A stretch of 42,087 nucleotides of DNA from Ilumatobacteraceae bacterium (GTDB lineage Bacteria; Actinomycetota; Acidimicrobiia; Acidimicrobiales; Ilumatobacteraceae): positions 13,831 through 55,917 of the forward strand of contig JANQYF010000034.1 in assembly GCA_030729045.1 (NCBI GenBank), read 5' to 3'. Below the pieces are notes generated by a model. The model was not told the DNA's origin, made no database searches, and saw only the letters and a program-made list of their open reading frames with translations. Position 1 is the first letter of the stretch; each line of letters opens with the position of its first letter. The position numbers and the translations under genes are program-made. Positions 15,757 through 27,700 of the stretch are shown in pieces.

Positions 15757-16503
15757 ATGGATCTTGGACTAACTGGAAAAACAGCTGCGATTGCAGCTGG
15801 AACTGCTGGATTGGGCCTTGGCACCGCCAAGGCGCTCGCTGCGGACGGGGTTCGTGTCGTTGTATGTGGTCGTGACGAGAATCGCTTAGAAAAGGCTCTC
15901 AGTGAAATTGGACATGGTGCCATTGGTTTTGTGTGTGACGTTTCTACCGATGTTGGTGGACGTGAGTTTGCAGAACGCGCAATTGCAATGCTCGGATCAA
16001 TTGACATCCTTGTTGCGAATGGTGGGGGGCCGCCTCCTGGCGGCTTTGCCCAGACCGCTGAATCGCAGTATTTAGAGGCGCTGCAAAAGAACTTACTCAG
16101 TGTTGTTGCTATGTGTCAGGTGGCAGTGCCGCCGATGCGTGAACGCAAGTGGGGTCGCGTACTTGCAATTACATCGGTTGCAGTACGTCAGCCAATGAAC
16201 AACTTGATTTTGTCGAACACTGCTCGTGCCGGAGTAACAGGGTTCCTCAAGACTCTCGCTCGTGAAGTTGCAGGCGACGGAGTCACTGTTAATTCCATTC
16301 AGCCAGGTACTCATGCCACTGATCGCATCACGCATCTGTACGGAGCAAACCCAGATGCAAAAGTAATGGGTATTCCTGCTGGCTTTATAGGAGACGCTGA
16401 TGACTTTGGTCGCATTGGTGCTTTCATGTGCAGCGACTCAGCCAAGTTCATGACTGGTGTGCAGTTGCACGTTGATGGCGGTTCATACGCCGGATTGTTA
16501 TAG
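15757..16503 (+). CDS. SDR-like protein with degenerate catalytic tetrad
   Basis: 248 residues with the short-chain dehydrogenase fold: glycine loop AAGTAGLGLG (13-22), Asp61 in CDVS, and NGGGPPPGG (88-96) replacing the usual NAG motif. Ser140 sits at the active-site serine, but the Tyr-x-x-x-Lys positions 13 and 17 residues later read Ser153 and Arg157. This matches a known atypical FabG-like subgroup whose members lack the standard tetrad and often carry NGGGP. The start is ATG 15757; longer in-frame starts from 15613 overlap the divergent oxidoreductase and add no homology. Reaction unknown; it may be pseudoenzymatic or use other residues. The Dabb gene follows 9 bases later. Confidence 0.85.
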   Translation: MDLGLTGKTAAIAAGTAGLGLGTAKALAADGVRVVVCGRDENRLEKALSEIGHGAIGFVCDVSTDVGGREFAERAIAMLGSIDILVANGGGPPPGGFAQTAESQYLEALQKNLLSVVAMCQVAVPPMRERKWGRVLAITSVAVRQPMNNLILSNTARAGVTGFLKTLAREVAGDGVTVNSIQPGTHATDRITHLYGANPDAKVMGIPAGFIGDADDFGRIGAFMCSDSAKFMTGVQLHVDGGSYAGLL

Positions 16504-16512
16504 GTTCATTTC

Positions 16513-16806
16513 ATGCTTCATCACATCGTGTTATTCACATGGAACGACAAAGTTCCTGCCGGACACCCAGCAATTGCTGCTAACGAATTACGTAAGTACG
16601 CAGCAACTCTTGATGGTCTTATCTCATACAACTGCGGCCCGAATGCTGGGCACACATCAACTGCAGCCGACTTTGCAGTGTCAGCAGTATTTGAAGATGT
16701 TGCGGCATGGCATGCATATGACACCGCTGATGAACACAACAGAATTCGAGCTGAAATATTCGCGCCATATGTGGCCACTCGGGCCGTTATTCAGTTCGAG
16801 AGTTAG
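16513..16806 (+). CDS. Dabb (stress-responsive A/B barrel) domain protein
   Basis: 97 residues, one dimeric alpha-beta barrel domain. The hallmark N-terminal strand is MLHHIVLFTWND, with GPNAGHTSTAADFAVSAVFED and AWHAYDTADEHNRI in order, as in Dabb proteins. The dimer forms a cavity; some members are enzymes acting on aromatic or polyketide compounds, many have no assigned role. ATG at 16513, 9 bases after the SDR stop, so the two likely share an operon. Convergent with coxM. The two-gene plus-strand unit interrupts the cox gene set. Confidence 0.85.
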   Translation: MLHHIVLFTWNDKVPAGHPAIAANELRKYAATLDGLISYNCGPNAGHTSTAADFAVSAVFEDVAAWHAYDTADEHNRIRAEIFAPYVATRAVIQFES

Positions 16807-16813
16807 CACTCTC

Positions 16814-16828
16814 CACGGGTTATCCGTG
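16814..16828. terminator. possible weak bidirectional terminator hairpin
   Basis: CACGG-GTTAT-CCGTG makes a perfect 5-base-pair stem with a 5-base loop, in the 26-base gap between the convergent Dabb and coxM genes. No clear U-run follows on either strand, so termination strength is doubtful. Confidence 0.3.
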
Positions 16829-16832
16829 TGAA

Positions 16833-17657
16833 CTATTTGCTGGTTGACTCGAGTGCTCGGCGCACCAAAACCTCTGCGAGGTGAACGCGGTACTCCGCGC
16901 TTGCATTGAGGTCTGATTGCGGTTCTGCTTCTGCGCCCGCAAGTTTTGCTGCATCGCTGACGCTTGCTCCACCTGCAATTGCTTTCGCAACACTTGTTGC
17001 CAAAATGGGAACTGATCCCATGTTGACAAGGCCAACACCGGATTCTGTGCCGCGCTTCCATGCAGCTACACCGACAATTGCCCAGTCCTGAGCACGACGG
17101 TTGAACTTCTGAAATCCCCATGTTGCGCCGTTCATTTTTGGAACGCGAATCTCTGTGAGCATTTCGTCAGGAGCAAGTGCTGATTCAAGGAAACCAACAT
17201 AGAAATCTGCAGCTGCAATTTCACGTGTGCCGTTCGGGCCTTGCACAACATATGTGGCACCAAGTGCCAATGTTGTTGCAGGCAAGTCAGAAGCTGAGTC
17301 TGCGTGTGCAATGGAACCACCGATGGTGCCGCGATGGCGCACCTGCGGATCACCTACATGGCTTGCTGCAAATGCCAACAGGGGAACATGCTCGGCAAGG
17401 ATTGGTGATTTCTCAACATCCATGTGGCGAGTCATTGCGCCAATTGCGATGTGGTTGCCCGCATCACGGATGTATGACAAGTCTTCAATACGAGCAATGT
17501 CAATAAGCACTGCTGGTTGAGCGAGGCGTAACTTCATCAGTGGCAACAAGCTGTGGCCACCTGCGAGGAACTTTGCGTCTTCGCCGTACTCGCCGACAAG
17601 CGAGATTGCTTCAGCGGCAGATGATGCGCGCTTGTAATCGAATGGTGCAGGAATCAT
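16833..17657 (-). CDS. coxM: medium (FAD-binding) subunit of Mo-hydroxylase, CoxM-like
   Basis: 274 residues. The N-terminal MIPAPFDYKRASSAAEAISL starts a standard CoxM/CutM domain. FAD loops are FLAGGHSLLPLMKLRLAQP (about 30-48) and GTIGGSIAHADSASDLP (about 110-126); the C-terminal domain has LVNMGSVPI. It passes electrons from the [2Fe-2S] subunit to FAD and on to an acceptor. ATG at 17657, chosen because the 32 extra residues of the longer frame overlap coxS and lack homology. The next gene upstream (coxS) ends 13 bases away. Cytoplasmic side of the membrane. Confidence 0.92.
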   Translation of the reverse strand: MIPAPFDYKRASSAAEAISLVGEYGEDAKFLAGGHSLLPLMKLRLAQPAVLIDIARIEDLSYIRDAGNHIAIGAMTRHMDVEKSPILAEHVPLLAFAASHVGDPQVRHRGTIGGSIAHADSASDLPATTLALGATYVVQGPNGTREIAAADFYVGFLESALAPDEMLTEIRVPKMNGATWGFQKFNRRAQDWAIVGVAAWKRGTESGVGLVNMGSVPILATSVAKAIAGGASVSDAAKLAGAEAEPQSDLNASAEYRVHLAEVLVRRALESTSK

Positions 17658-17670
17658 GAGTGTCTCCGAC

Positions 17671-18129
17671 TTACTTGTTGTTGGCGCATGCGAGCACCGA
17701 CTTGACGATGTTGTGATAACCGGTGCAGCGGCACAGGTTGCCTTCAAGACCAATTCGAACTTGCTCTTCTGTCGGAGATGGATTCTCGTTCAAAAGGCCA
17801 ATCGCTGCCATGACCATGCCAGGTGTGCAATAACCGCACTGCAAACCATGGTTCTCCATGAATGCTTGCTGCATTGGGTGCATGACGCCGTCTTTGGCGA
17901 GTCCTTCAATGGTTGTGACTGAGCCACCGTCTGCCTGAACGGCAAGGACGGTGCAGCTCTTTACTGATTCGCCATTGAGGTGCAATGAGCAAGCGCCACA
18001 ACTAGAGGTGTCGCAACCAATGTTGGTGCCGGTAAGGCCAAGTGATTCGCGCACGTACTGAACGAGCAGGGTGCGTGGTTCAACATCACTTTCGTGTGTG
18101 GTTCCGTTGACGGTAATTGTGACCTTCAT
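17671..18129 (-). CDS. coxS: small [2Fe-2S] subunit of Mo-hydroxylase, CoxS-like
   Basis: 152 residues, the usual length. Two [2Fe-2S] clusters are supported: plant-type ferredoxin cysteines 39, 44, 47 and 59 ([20 protein letters not shown]), and the C-terminal four-helix cluster cysteines 98, 101, 133 and 135 ([25 protein letters not shown]). It relays electrons between the Mo site in CoxL and the FAD in CoxM. ATG at 18129, 42 bases after the coxL stop. Confidence 0.95.
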   Translation of the reverse strand: MKVTITVNGTTHESDVEPRTLLVQYVRESLGLTGTNIGCDTSSCGACSLHLNGESVKSCTVLAVQADGGSVTTIEGLAKDGVMHPMQQAFMENHGLQCGYCTPGMVMAAIGLLNENPSPTEEQVRIGLEGNLCRCTGYHNIVKSVLACANNK

Positions 18130-18171
18130 GTTGGCTTCCTTTGTGTGTAGTTCTGTGTGAGTAGTAGTTGG

Positions 18172-20457
18172 TTATCGTGCAGACTGAATTGCAGCCCACA
18201 CCTTTTCAGCGGTGGTTGGCATGTCGATGTGCTTGACACCGAAATGAGATACAGCATCAACAACTGCTGACTGCACTGCCGGCGTGGCACCGATGGTGCC
18301 GGATTCGCCGATTCCCTTTGCGCCAATCAAGTTGACAGGAGTTGGTGTTTCCATGTGTACAACAGTGACGCTTGGGAGTTCTGCAGCCGAGATGAATGCA
18401 TAATCCGCGAGGTTTGAAGTGATGGGGTTGCCATCTGGGTCATACGACACTTCTTCAAGAAGCGCTTGTGCGGCACCTTGTGCAACACCGCCGTGAATTT
18501 GACCTTCAAGCAACATTGGGTTCAGTACTTTTCCTGCATCGTCACATGCGGTGTGAGCAATGTGCGTAACTTTGCCTGTTTCAACATCAACTTCTACAAC
18601 TGCAACGTGTGCACCGAATGGGAACGTAGCGCCAGAAACATTGATGACATCAGAATGAACAAGTCCGCCTGATTGCTTTTCGGCAAGTGCAAGTTCTGCC
18701 CAAGTCTTTGCAACTGCTGGAGTACCTGCAACGTGGAAACTTCCGGAATCTTTGTCGAGAACGATGTCTTCTTCGCTTGCCTCAAGCAAACGAGCAGCAA
18801 CCGACTTTGCCTTGTTCACCAATTCGGCAGCTACTGCGAACACGGCGTTACCGCCCTGTTGCAATGAACGTGATCCCATGGTCCCGGTACCGATTGGTAC
18901 TAGGTCTGTGTCGCCCCATACCAATTCAATGTTTTCAATGGGGATACCAGTTTGTTCATTGGCAAGCATTGCCCAAGATGTTGCGTGACCTTGTCCGTGC
19001 GGCGAGGTACCGGTGTAAATAAGAGCGTGTCCGTTGTCTTGAATTTCGACTTTTGCAGATTCGCCATTGCCAACGCCACCGGTGATCTCAACATAGACAC
19101 TGACGCCGATGCCGATTTGCTTTGCTGCACCGCTATCGCGAGCTGCTTTCTGCTTTGCACGCCAACCCTTGTAATCAGCAGCTTCAAGGACCTTATTCAA
19201 TGAGGTCTCATAGTCGCCAACGTCGTAGGTCTGACCGATAACTGTTGTGTGCGGTGAGAGGAACTTCGGAATGAGGTTCTTGCGACGAACTTCAACTGCA
19301 TCCATGCCAACTTCAAGAGCGAAGATATCCATTGCGCGTTCGATAGCTGCTGTTGCCTCTGGTCGTCCGGCACCACGATACGCAACTGTCGGTGTTGTAT
19401 TTGTAACAACCGATGTTGTGCGGCATTCAATATTTGGAATGGCATACACACCAGACGACATTGGGCGCGTCATGAATGGAGCAAGGATGGTTCCCATGTC
19501 AACCCATGAGCCTGAGTCTTGAATTGCCCAGAATTGGTAGTGAGTAACTGTGCCGTCGCGCTTTCCACCAATGGTGACGTACTGCAATTGCGCACGGCCA
19601 TGACCAAGACCAACCATTGACTCACTGCGAGTTTCACGCCAACGAACTGGAGTGCCGACACGCTTTGCAATGACGCCCAGCAAGAGTTCTTCAGGGTATG
19701 CACCGATCTTTGCACCGAAACCGCCACCAACATCTGGAGTCTTGACATGAACCATGCTCGGATCAACGCCGTTAGTAGCTGCAAGTGGTGCAACTGCACC
19801 TTGTGCGTGCTGAGTAGAGAGCCATTGTGTGAGACGACCATCTTTGCCCCACGCTGCAGCAGCACCTCGAACTTCGAGTGGGCATGGCGCAACGCGCTGG
19901 TTAATGAAGCGACCTTTGGCTACAACTTCACAGTCAGCAAAGTACGCATCACCAGTGTTGTCTGGCAATCCGAGGACCATTGAGTCGAACACGACGTTGC
20001 TTCCGCATGCCTCGTACAACAAAGTTGTGCTGGCCATTGCTTCTTCAAGATCAATAAGCGCAGGAAGCACGTCGTAGTCAATGATGACTGCATCGATTGC
20101 GTCTTCGCCCTCTTCGCGGGTTTCGCTAACAATGGCTACAACTGGTTCACCAACAAAACGCACTTTGTCGGTTGCAAGAAGTGTGCGTGTAGCTGCGGGG
20201 TTGTATGCAGATGGCACGAATTCAAGCCCGAGGTCTTTGCCTGTGAACACCGCGACAATTCCTGGCATTGAAACTGCATCTGAAGTATCAATTGATGTGA
20301 TGTTGCCGTGTGCGACAGTGCTGCGAACATACGTGACATGCAGTGCACCGTGAAGCGCTGGTTCATCTAGTAAGTCATCGACGTACACGCCGCCTGTTGT
20401 AAGAAATTTTGGATCTTCTTTACGAAGAACCCGATTTCCAAGAATGCTTCCAGCCAT
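18172..20457 (-). CDS. coxL: large Mo-cofactor subunit, form II CoxL / aldehyde oxidase-like
   Basis: 761 residues. An aldehyde oxidase/xanthine dehydrogenase a/b hammerhead domain lies at about 15-130, with the Mo-cofactor binding domain following. TPDVGGGFGAK (240-250) and AYRGAGR (359-365) are the active-site loops; the C-terminal KGIGESGTIG holds the conserved catalytic Glu. AYRGAGR marks form II (BMS) CoxL, whereas proven CO dehydrogenases have AYxCSFR with the Cu-binding Cys. Thus a hydroxylase of unknown substrate; CO oxidation should not be assumed. ATG at 20457. The direction of transcription gives L-S-M. Confidence 0.93.
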   Translation of the reverse strand: MAGSILGNRVLRKEDPKFLTTGGVYVDDLLDEPALHGALHVTYVRSTVAHGNITSIDTSDAVSMPGIVAVFTGKDLGLEFVPSAYNPAATRTLLATDKVRFVGEPVVAIVSETREEGEDAIDAVIIDYDVLPALIDLEEAMASTTLLYEACGSNVVFDSMVLGLPDNTGDAYFADCEVVAKGRFINQRVAPCPLEVRGAAAAWGKDGRLTQWLSTQHAQGAVAPLAATNGVDPSMVHVKTPDVGGGFGAKIGAYPEELLLGVIAKRVGTPVRWRETRSESMVGLGHGRAQLQYVTIGGKRDGTVTHYQFWAIQDSGSWVDMGTILAPFMTRPMSSGVYAIPNIECRTTSVVTNTTPTVAYRGAGRPEATAAIERAMDIFALEVGMDAVEVRRKNLIPKFLSPHTTVIGQTYDVGDYETSLNKVLEAADYKGWRAKQKAARDSGAAKQIGIGVSVYVEITGGVGNGESAKVEIQDNGHALIYTGTSPHGQGHATSWAMLANEQTGIPIENIELVWGDTDLVPIGTGTMGSRSLQQGGNAVFAVAAELVNKAKSVAARLLEASEEDIVLDKDSGSFHVAGTPAVAKTWAELALAEKQSGGLVHSDVINVSGATFPFGAHVAVVEVDVETGKVTHIAHTACDDAGKVLNPMLLEGQIHGGVAQGAAQALLEEVSYDPDGNPITSNLADYAFISAAELPSVTVVHMETPTPVNLIGAKGIGESGTIGATPAVQSAVVDAVSHFGVKHIDMPTTAEKVWAAIQSAR

Positions 20458-20547
20458 TTCAAAACCCCCGTGGTCGTTAAGACAGTAAAAGGAACACTAC
20501 CTAGTGGAATTGGGTGGGCTCGCATGGAGCCGTTGCGATTCCGGCCC
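20458..20547 (-). promoter_or_regulatory. upstream region of coxL with inverted repeat
   Basis: This 90-base gap separates ftsB from coxL and is the likely site of the cox promoter. An inverted repeat CACTA-CC-TAGTG lies at 20495-20506, about 40 bases before the coxL start, and could be an operator. No clear -35/-10 pair is visible, so this is a suggestion. Confidence 0.35.
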
Positions 20548-21045
20548 TTACGGGGCTAGGGGCGCAAGAGGAGAAGACGGGGTACCGCTGTCGGCATTGC
20601 GTACGGCCAAGATGTCAGTAATCAATGTGTATGGCCATGTGGGTGGCAGGTCGGTTGGCAGTTTCGGCATCGGGACAAGGGAGAGGCGCTGCTCGCCTGG
20701 CAAGACATAACCCAACTGGGCTCGTGCAGCATTGCGGATGCCTTCTGGGGTTTGAAGTTCGTTGACTTCGGTCTGCAACTGCTCGTTTGCATCAGCAAGC
20801 GCAGCGAATTCTGAGTTCTTTTCAGCAATCGCTGAGCGTTGCGTCACGAAGTCCATTAACGGGAAGAAGAACAATGAGGTGCCACCAGCAACGACCACGG
20901 TTGCCAGAGCCAACCGGGCAATCCAGCGAGTAATTGGACTAGAGATGAGGCGCTGATCGAGTGGGGTAGGGCGTACGAGTGAACTTGTGACATCGCGCGT
21001 GCGTGATCGCAGGCGAGAGAGGGGGTTCAAGAATCGTGGAGCCAC
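20548..21045 (-). CDS. ftsB: septum formation initiator, FtsB/DivIC family
   Basis: 165 residues. A basic cytoplasmic N-terminus (1-40) precedes one membrane segment (about 42-64), a coiled coil (about 66-98) and the FtsB/DivIC block ARAQLGYVLPGE (107-118). Bitopic FtsB binds FtsL and FtsQ in the divisome and helps activate septal peptidoglycan synthesis. The start is GTG at 21045. A Pro/Ala-rich tail extends the C-terminus. Adjacent to enolase, as in many Actinobacteria, but the expected next gene (DUF501) is 11.3 kb away. Confidence 0.87.
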   Translation of the reverse strand: MAPRFLNPLSRLRSRTRDVTSSLVRPTPLDQRLISSPITRWIARLALATVVVAGGTSLFFFPLMDFVTQRSAIAEKNSEFAALADANEQLQTEVNELQTPEGIRNAARAQLGYVLPGEQRLSLVPMPKLPTDLPPTWPYTLITDILAVRNADSGTPSSPLAPLAP

Positions 21046-21065
21046 GTCTCTATTGTGGCGTGTAA

Positions 21066-21100
21066 CACGGGGCTAACCGTGGCACACGAACAGATGTTCG
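21066..21100 (-). terminator. tandem hairpins after enolase
   Basis: Directly past the enolase stop, on the minus strand, come CGAAC-ATCT-GTTCG (21100-21087) and CACGG-TTAGCC-CCGTG (21081-21066). No U-run follows; U-less hairpins are known to act as terminators in Actinobacteria. They could separate enolase from ftsB transcription. Confidence 0.38.
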
Positions 21101-23836
<2,736 letters not shown>

Positions 23837-23837
<1 letters not shown>

Positions 23838-24748
23838 TAGCTAATGGTGGCGGTTGCGCCGTTCCAAACTCCGTATGTGGAATTGACTTTGATGTCAGCT
23901 TGAGACATGTAGCCGGCAAGAAGAGTTGCGCCAGGATTCTCGGCAACAACAGTTGCGACAGAATCTTTCACCTCAGCAAATGGAGCACTCAGAATGATGT
24001 GGTATCCAAATGAACTCTTAATTGGCCCTGTGGCAACGCCTGGCTTTGCAGCAACTGCGCCAATCATGAAGTCTTTATCGAAAGAAGTTTGCAAGTTTGC
24101 GAGTGCTTGACATGGCTGATCGCCATTGGCCAATGAGCCACCTGATTTATCTGCACCTGGCTCGATGGATTTCTTTGCTGCTTCGTCTGCGAACTTGGTT
24201 CCGGCCTTCAAGTCTGCAAGGACTTCATTTGCTTCGGCTTCAGTTTTGACCAGAATGTGACTGAGGCAAAGTACTCCGGCAGATGCAGGAGAATCTGAAT
24301 ACAGTTTTTCAATCTTGTCGATTGCTGGCGGAGTCATTTTCCGCAAAGTGACATCAGCAATGTTGAAGTTGACTAATGCATCTTGAAGTTCTTTTGGATA
24401 CGTCGGGAACTTCTCGTCTGCATTGGCATTCTTCAGAACTTCAGTCTTGTCGGCCTCAAGAATTTTCACGTCGTTGTCAATTATGAATTGAAGAAATGCT
24501 TCGTAGCGGATGAGAGTGCGCAATACGACAATTGCGTCTTCGGCTTTGATTTTGCCGTTGATGGCAGTGAATTGTCCGGCTGACATCAGAACGTCTGACA
24601 ACTTGTTGAAGTCTTCTTCTGCGTACCCAGTGCCATTGACGCTGAATGCATCGGACGATGACGACACGCTGCCACAGGCAGTGAGGCCGAGAAGACAAGT
24701 GGCTGCAAGTGCAGCGGCGAAACGGGAAGTACGGGGGCTCTTAATCAC
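23837..24748 (-). CDS. PpiC/SurA-like peptidyl-prolyl isomerase lipoprotein
   Basis: 303 residues. A lipoprotein signal ends in the lipobox LTAC (Cys25). A SurA N-terminal-like helical region spans about 40-160. The parvulin (PpiC) domain lies at about 160-265, with LCLSHILVKTEAEANEVLADL, GGSLAN and FGYHIILSA as landmarks. Such proteins fold secreted proteins outside the membrane (PrsA-like). GTG start at 24748; 9 bases from the mfd stop. In Mycobacterium this slot holds a different lipoprotein (lpqU), so the position is lipoprotein-prone. Client proteins are unknown. Confidence 0.85.
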
Positions 24749-24757
24749 AGAGAAACC

Positions 24758-27700
24758 TTAGTCGTCTGAGGGGTCAAAAAGGCCTTGTAGTAGCGCGATG
24801 ACCGTCACGGCAGGGTTTGCCCCTCGAGAAATAGGCAGAGAAATGAAGCCAGGCTCGTCTTTGTAGACGGCAACGGATGCAAGGCGACGCAAAGTCATGG
24901 TCTGGCTGGCGCGCAGCTTTACAGGAGAAATACGGATGGTGTTTCCGTTGGTCACGATTTCTGTGATTCCGAGACGTAGGCACTCGACGCGCAGTGCCCC
25001 AACCGAAATGAGAGCTTGTGCTGGTTCTGGTAATAGTCCGAAACGGTCGCGCCATTCGGTTTCAATATCTGCCAATTCTTCAGAGGTGCGAACTGTTGCG
25101 AGGCGGCGGTACGCCTCAAGGCGCAGGTCTTGGCTGGGAACATAATCATCAGGAAGATGGGCGTCCATGGTGATGTCCACTTTGATTTCAACTTCGTCTG
25201 CGACTGATTCACCCTTCATTTCAGAAACTGCTTCTGTAACAAGTTGGCAGTACAAGTCATAACCCACAGCAGCGATATGTCCGCTTTGTGATTCTCCGAG
25301 AAGGTTGCCCGCACCACGAATCTCTAAGTCACGCATTGCGATTTTGAATCCGCTTCCCAAATCAGTTGATTCACCAATGGTGCGCAGGCGTTCATACGCC
25401 TCGTGCGAGAGCACTTTGTCTCGTGGATGAAAGAGATATGCGTACGCGCGATGCCCGCTGCGCCCAACACGTCCACGCAACTGGTGCATTTGGCCAAGAC
25501 CAAGGAGGTCTGCTCGTTCCACTACAAGAGTGTTAACGGTTGGCATGTCGATGCCGCTTTCAATAATGGTGGTGCAGACCAACACATCGAAGTTGCCTTC
25601 CCAGAAATCAAGAACAATTTGTTCAAGCGTGCCTTCGTCCATTTGTCCGTGCGCAACTGCAACGCGCGCTTCCGGAACCCATTCACGAATCTCTGCTGCA
25701 CGTTCTTCAATCGATTGCACTCGGTTATGAACCCAGAATACCTGGCCTTCGCGCAGCAGTTCACGACGAATTGCTTCGATTGCTACTTGCTCGCTTTGTT
25801 CTCCCACAAAAGTAAGAATCGGCTGACGGTCTGCAGGTGGTGTTTGCAGCAAAGACAAATCGCGAATTCCTACAAGGCTCATTTCGAGGGTGCGCGGAAT
25901 TGGGGTTGCAGACATTGACAGAACGTCCACGTTTGTTTTCATGCGTTTCATAGCTTCTTTGTGTTGAACACCGAAACGTTGTTCTTCGTCGACCACAAGA
26001 AGTCCGAGGTTCTTGAATTCAATGCTTTCCTGCAAAAGGCGGTGTGTTCCGATAACGCAATCGATGTCGCCAGACTTCAAACCGGCAATAACTTTCTTTG
26101 CTTCAGCATTTGTGAGGAAACGCGAGAGCACTTCAACCTTGATGGGGTAACCAGCAAATCGTTCTGAAAATGTGTTGCCGTGCTGTGTAGCAAGAAGAGT
26201 GGTTGGCACTAGTACTGCAACTTGTTTGCCGTCTTGAATTGCTTTGAATGTTGCACGTACAGCAACTTCTGTTTTTCCGAAGCCAACATCGCCGCACAGC
26301 AGGCGATCCATTGGTACTTCGCTTTCCATGTCTGTCTTTATTGCGGCAATGGCGTCTAACTGATCAGGTGTTTCAATGAAAGGGAAAGAATTTTCCATCT
26401 CTGATTGCCATGGTGTGTCAGGGGGAAATGCATGGCCGACCGCAGTAACGCGGCGCTGATACAGCAGCACCAATTCTTGTGCCACTTCACGAACAGCAGA
26501 GCGCACTCGAGACTTGGCACGAGCAAAGTCTGAACCGCCCATGCGGTGCAACGTTGGCGCTTCTCCGCCAACATATTGACGAATGACGCCTATCTGTTCT
26601 GTCGGCACGTACAGCTTGTCGCCGCCCTTGTACGCAATGAGCAAGTAGTCACGTTCGACACCACCAATTGAACGCTTGACCATGCCTTCGTACTTGCCGA
26701 CACCATGATGTGCATGCACCACGTAGCCGCCCGGCTGCAAGTCTTCAAACACGGTGCCAGATGATCGCGCTTTGGTGTGGCGCGATGAACGCGTGCGGCG
26801 ACGCCCACTGAGATCAGCTTCACAAATGATTGCGACACGAGAATTAGGAAGAGATGCACCGCGTGATTGCGGAGCAAATGTGACCCAAGCACCGGGAGTA
26901 GCGATCTTCTTCGCGTCGTTGGTGGCAGTGAAATCAATGCCGTGCCCACGCATCATGTCGACTAACCGCGGAATTGATTCTTGAGTCTCTGCCGTTATGA
27001 CAATGCTCCACTTTTCGCTAAGCATTTCGTTGATGCGGCGAACAAATGATGCCGGGTCATGAACGATGGGTCCCCAGCCAGAAGCGGGAACTGCCGGACC
27101 ATCAACTGATTCTGCTGTCGGAATAAGGGAGATAGTTGGGGTGCGGTTACTTGTTGAAAATATGCGCTCGGCTTCAACATGTAGTCGTGGGAAGGACACG
27201 TTCTCATCGCGCGCCCATGACGCAGCTAACGCTTTTGCAAGGTCGTCTTCTTCTGCAAGAAGGTCACGAGCTCGTTCACCCATTCGTCTCGGTTCCACCA
27301 TGATGACTAATGCGTCATCACCAAGATGGTCTGTCAGTAAATCATCAGTTTCTGTTAGCCATGGAAGCCAACTTTCCATGCCGTCAAAGATTTGTCCTTC
27401 TGACAAACGTTCCCATTGCTCACGACCCCACGGTTCTGTAGCGATCAGTTCGCGTGCCCGATCTTGTACACCGTCGACATACAGCAATTCACGCGCTGGG
27501 AAAACTTCTACTGAGGAAATTTCATCGGTGCTGCGCTGATCAGACACAGTGAAGTGTGTAAGTCGTTCAACATCGTCGCCCCACATGTCGACACGGATTG
27601 GTTCGTCATCTGTGCTTGGGAAAATGTCAACAATGGCACCACGACGGGCAAACTCACCGCGATGCTCCACAATTGTCTCTCGGCGGTATCCGCAATGAAC

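Noticed and set aside
20543-20557. Hairpin GGCCC-TTACG-GGGCT overlapping the ftsB stop codon
   Set aside because: Stem of five pairs with one wobble, stop codon in the loop, no U-run; too weak to call a terminator.
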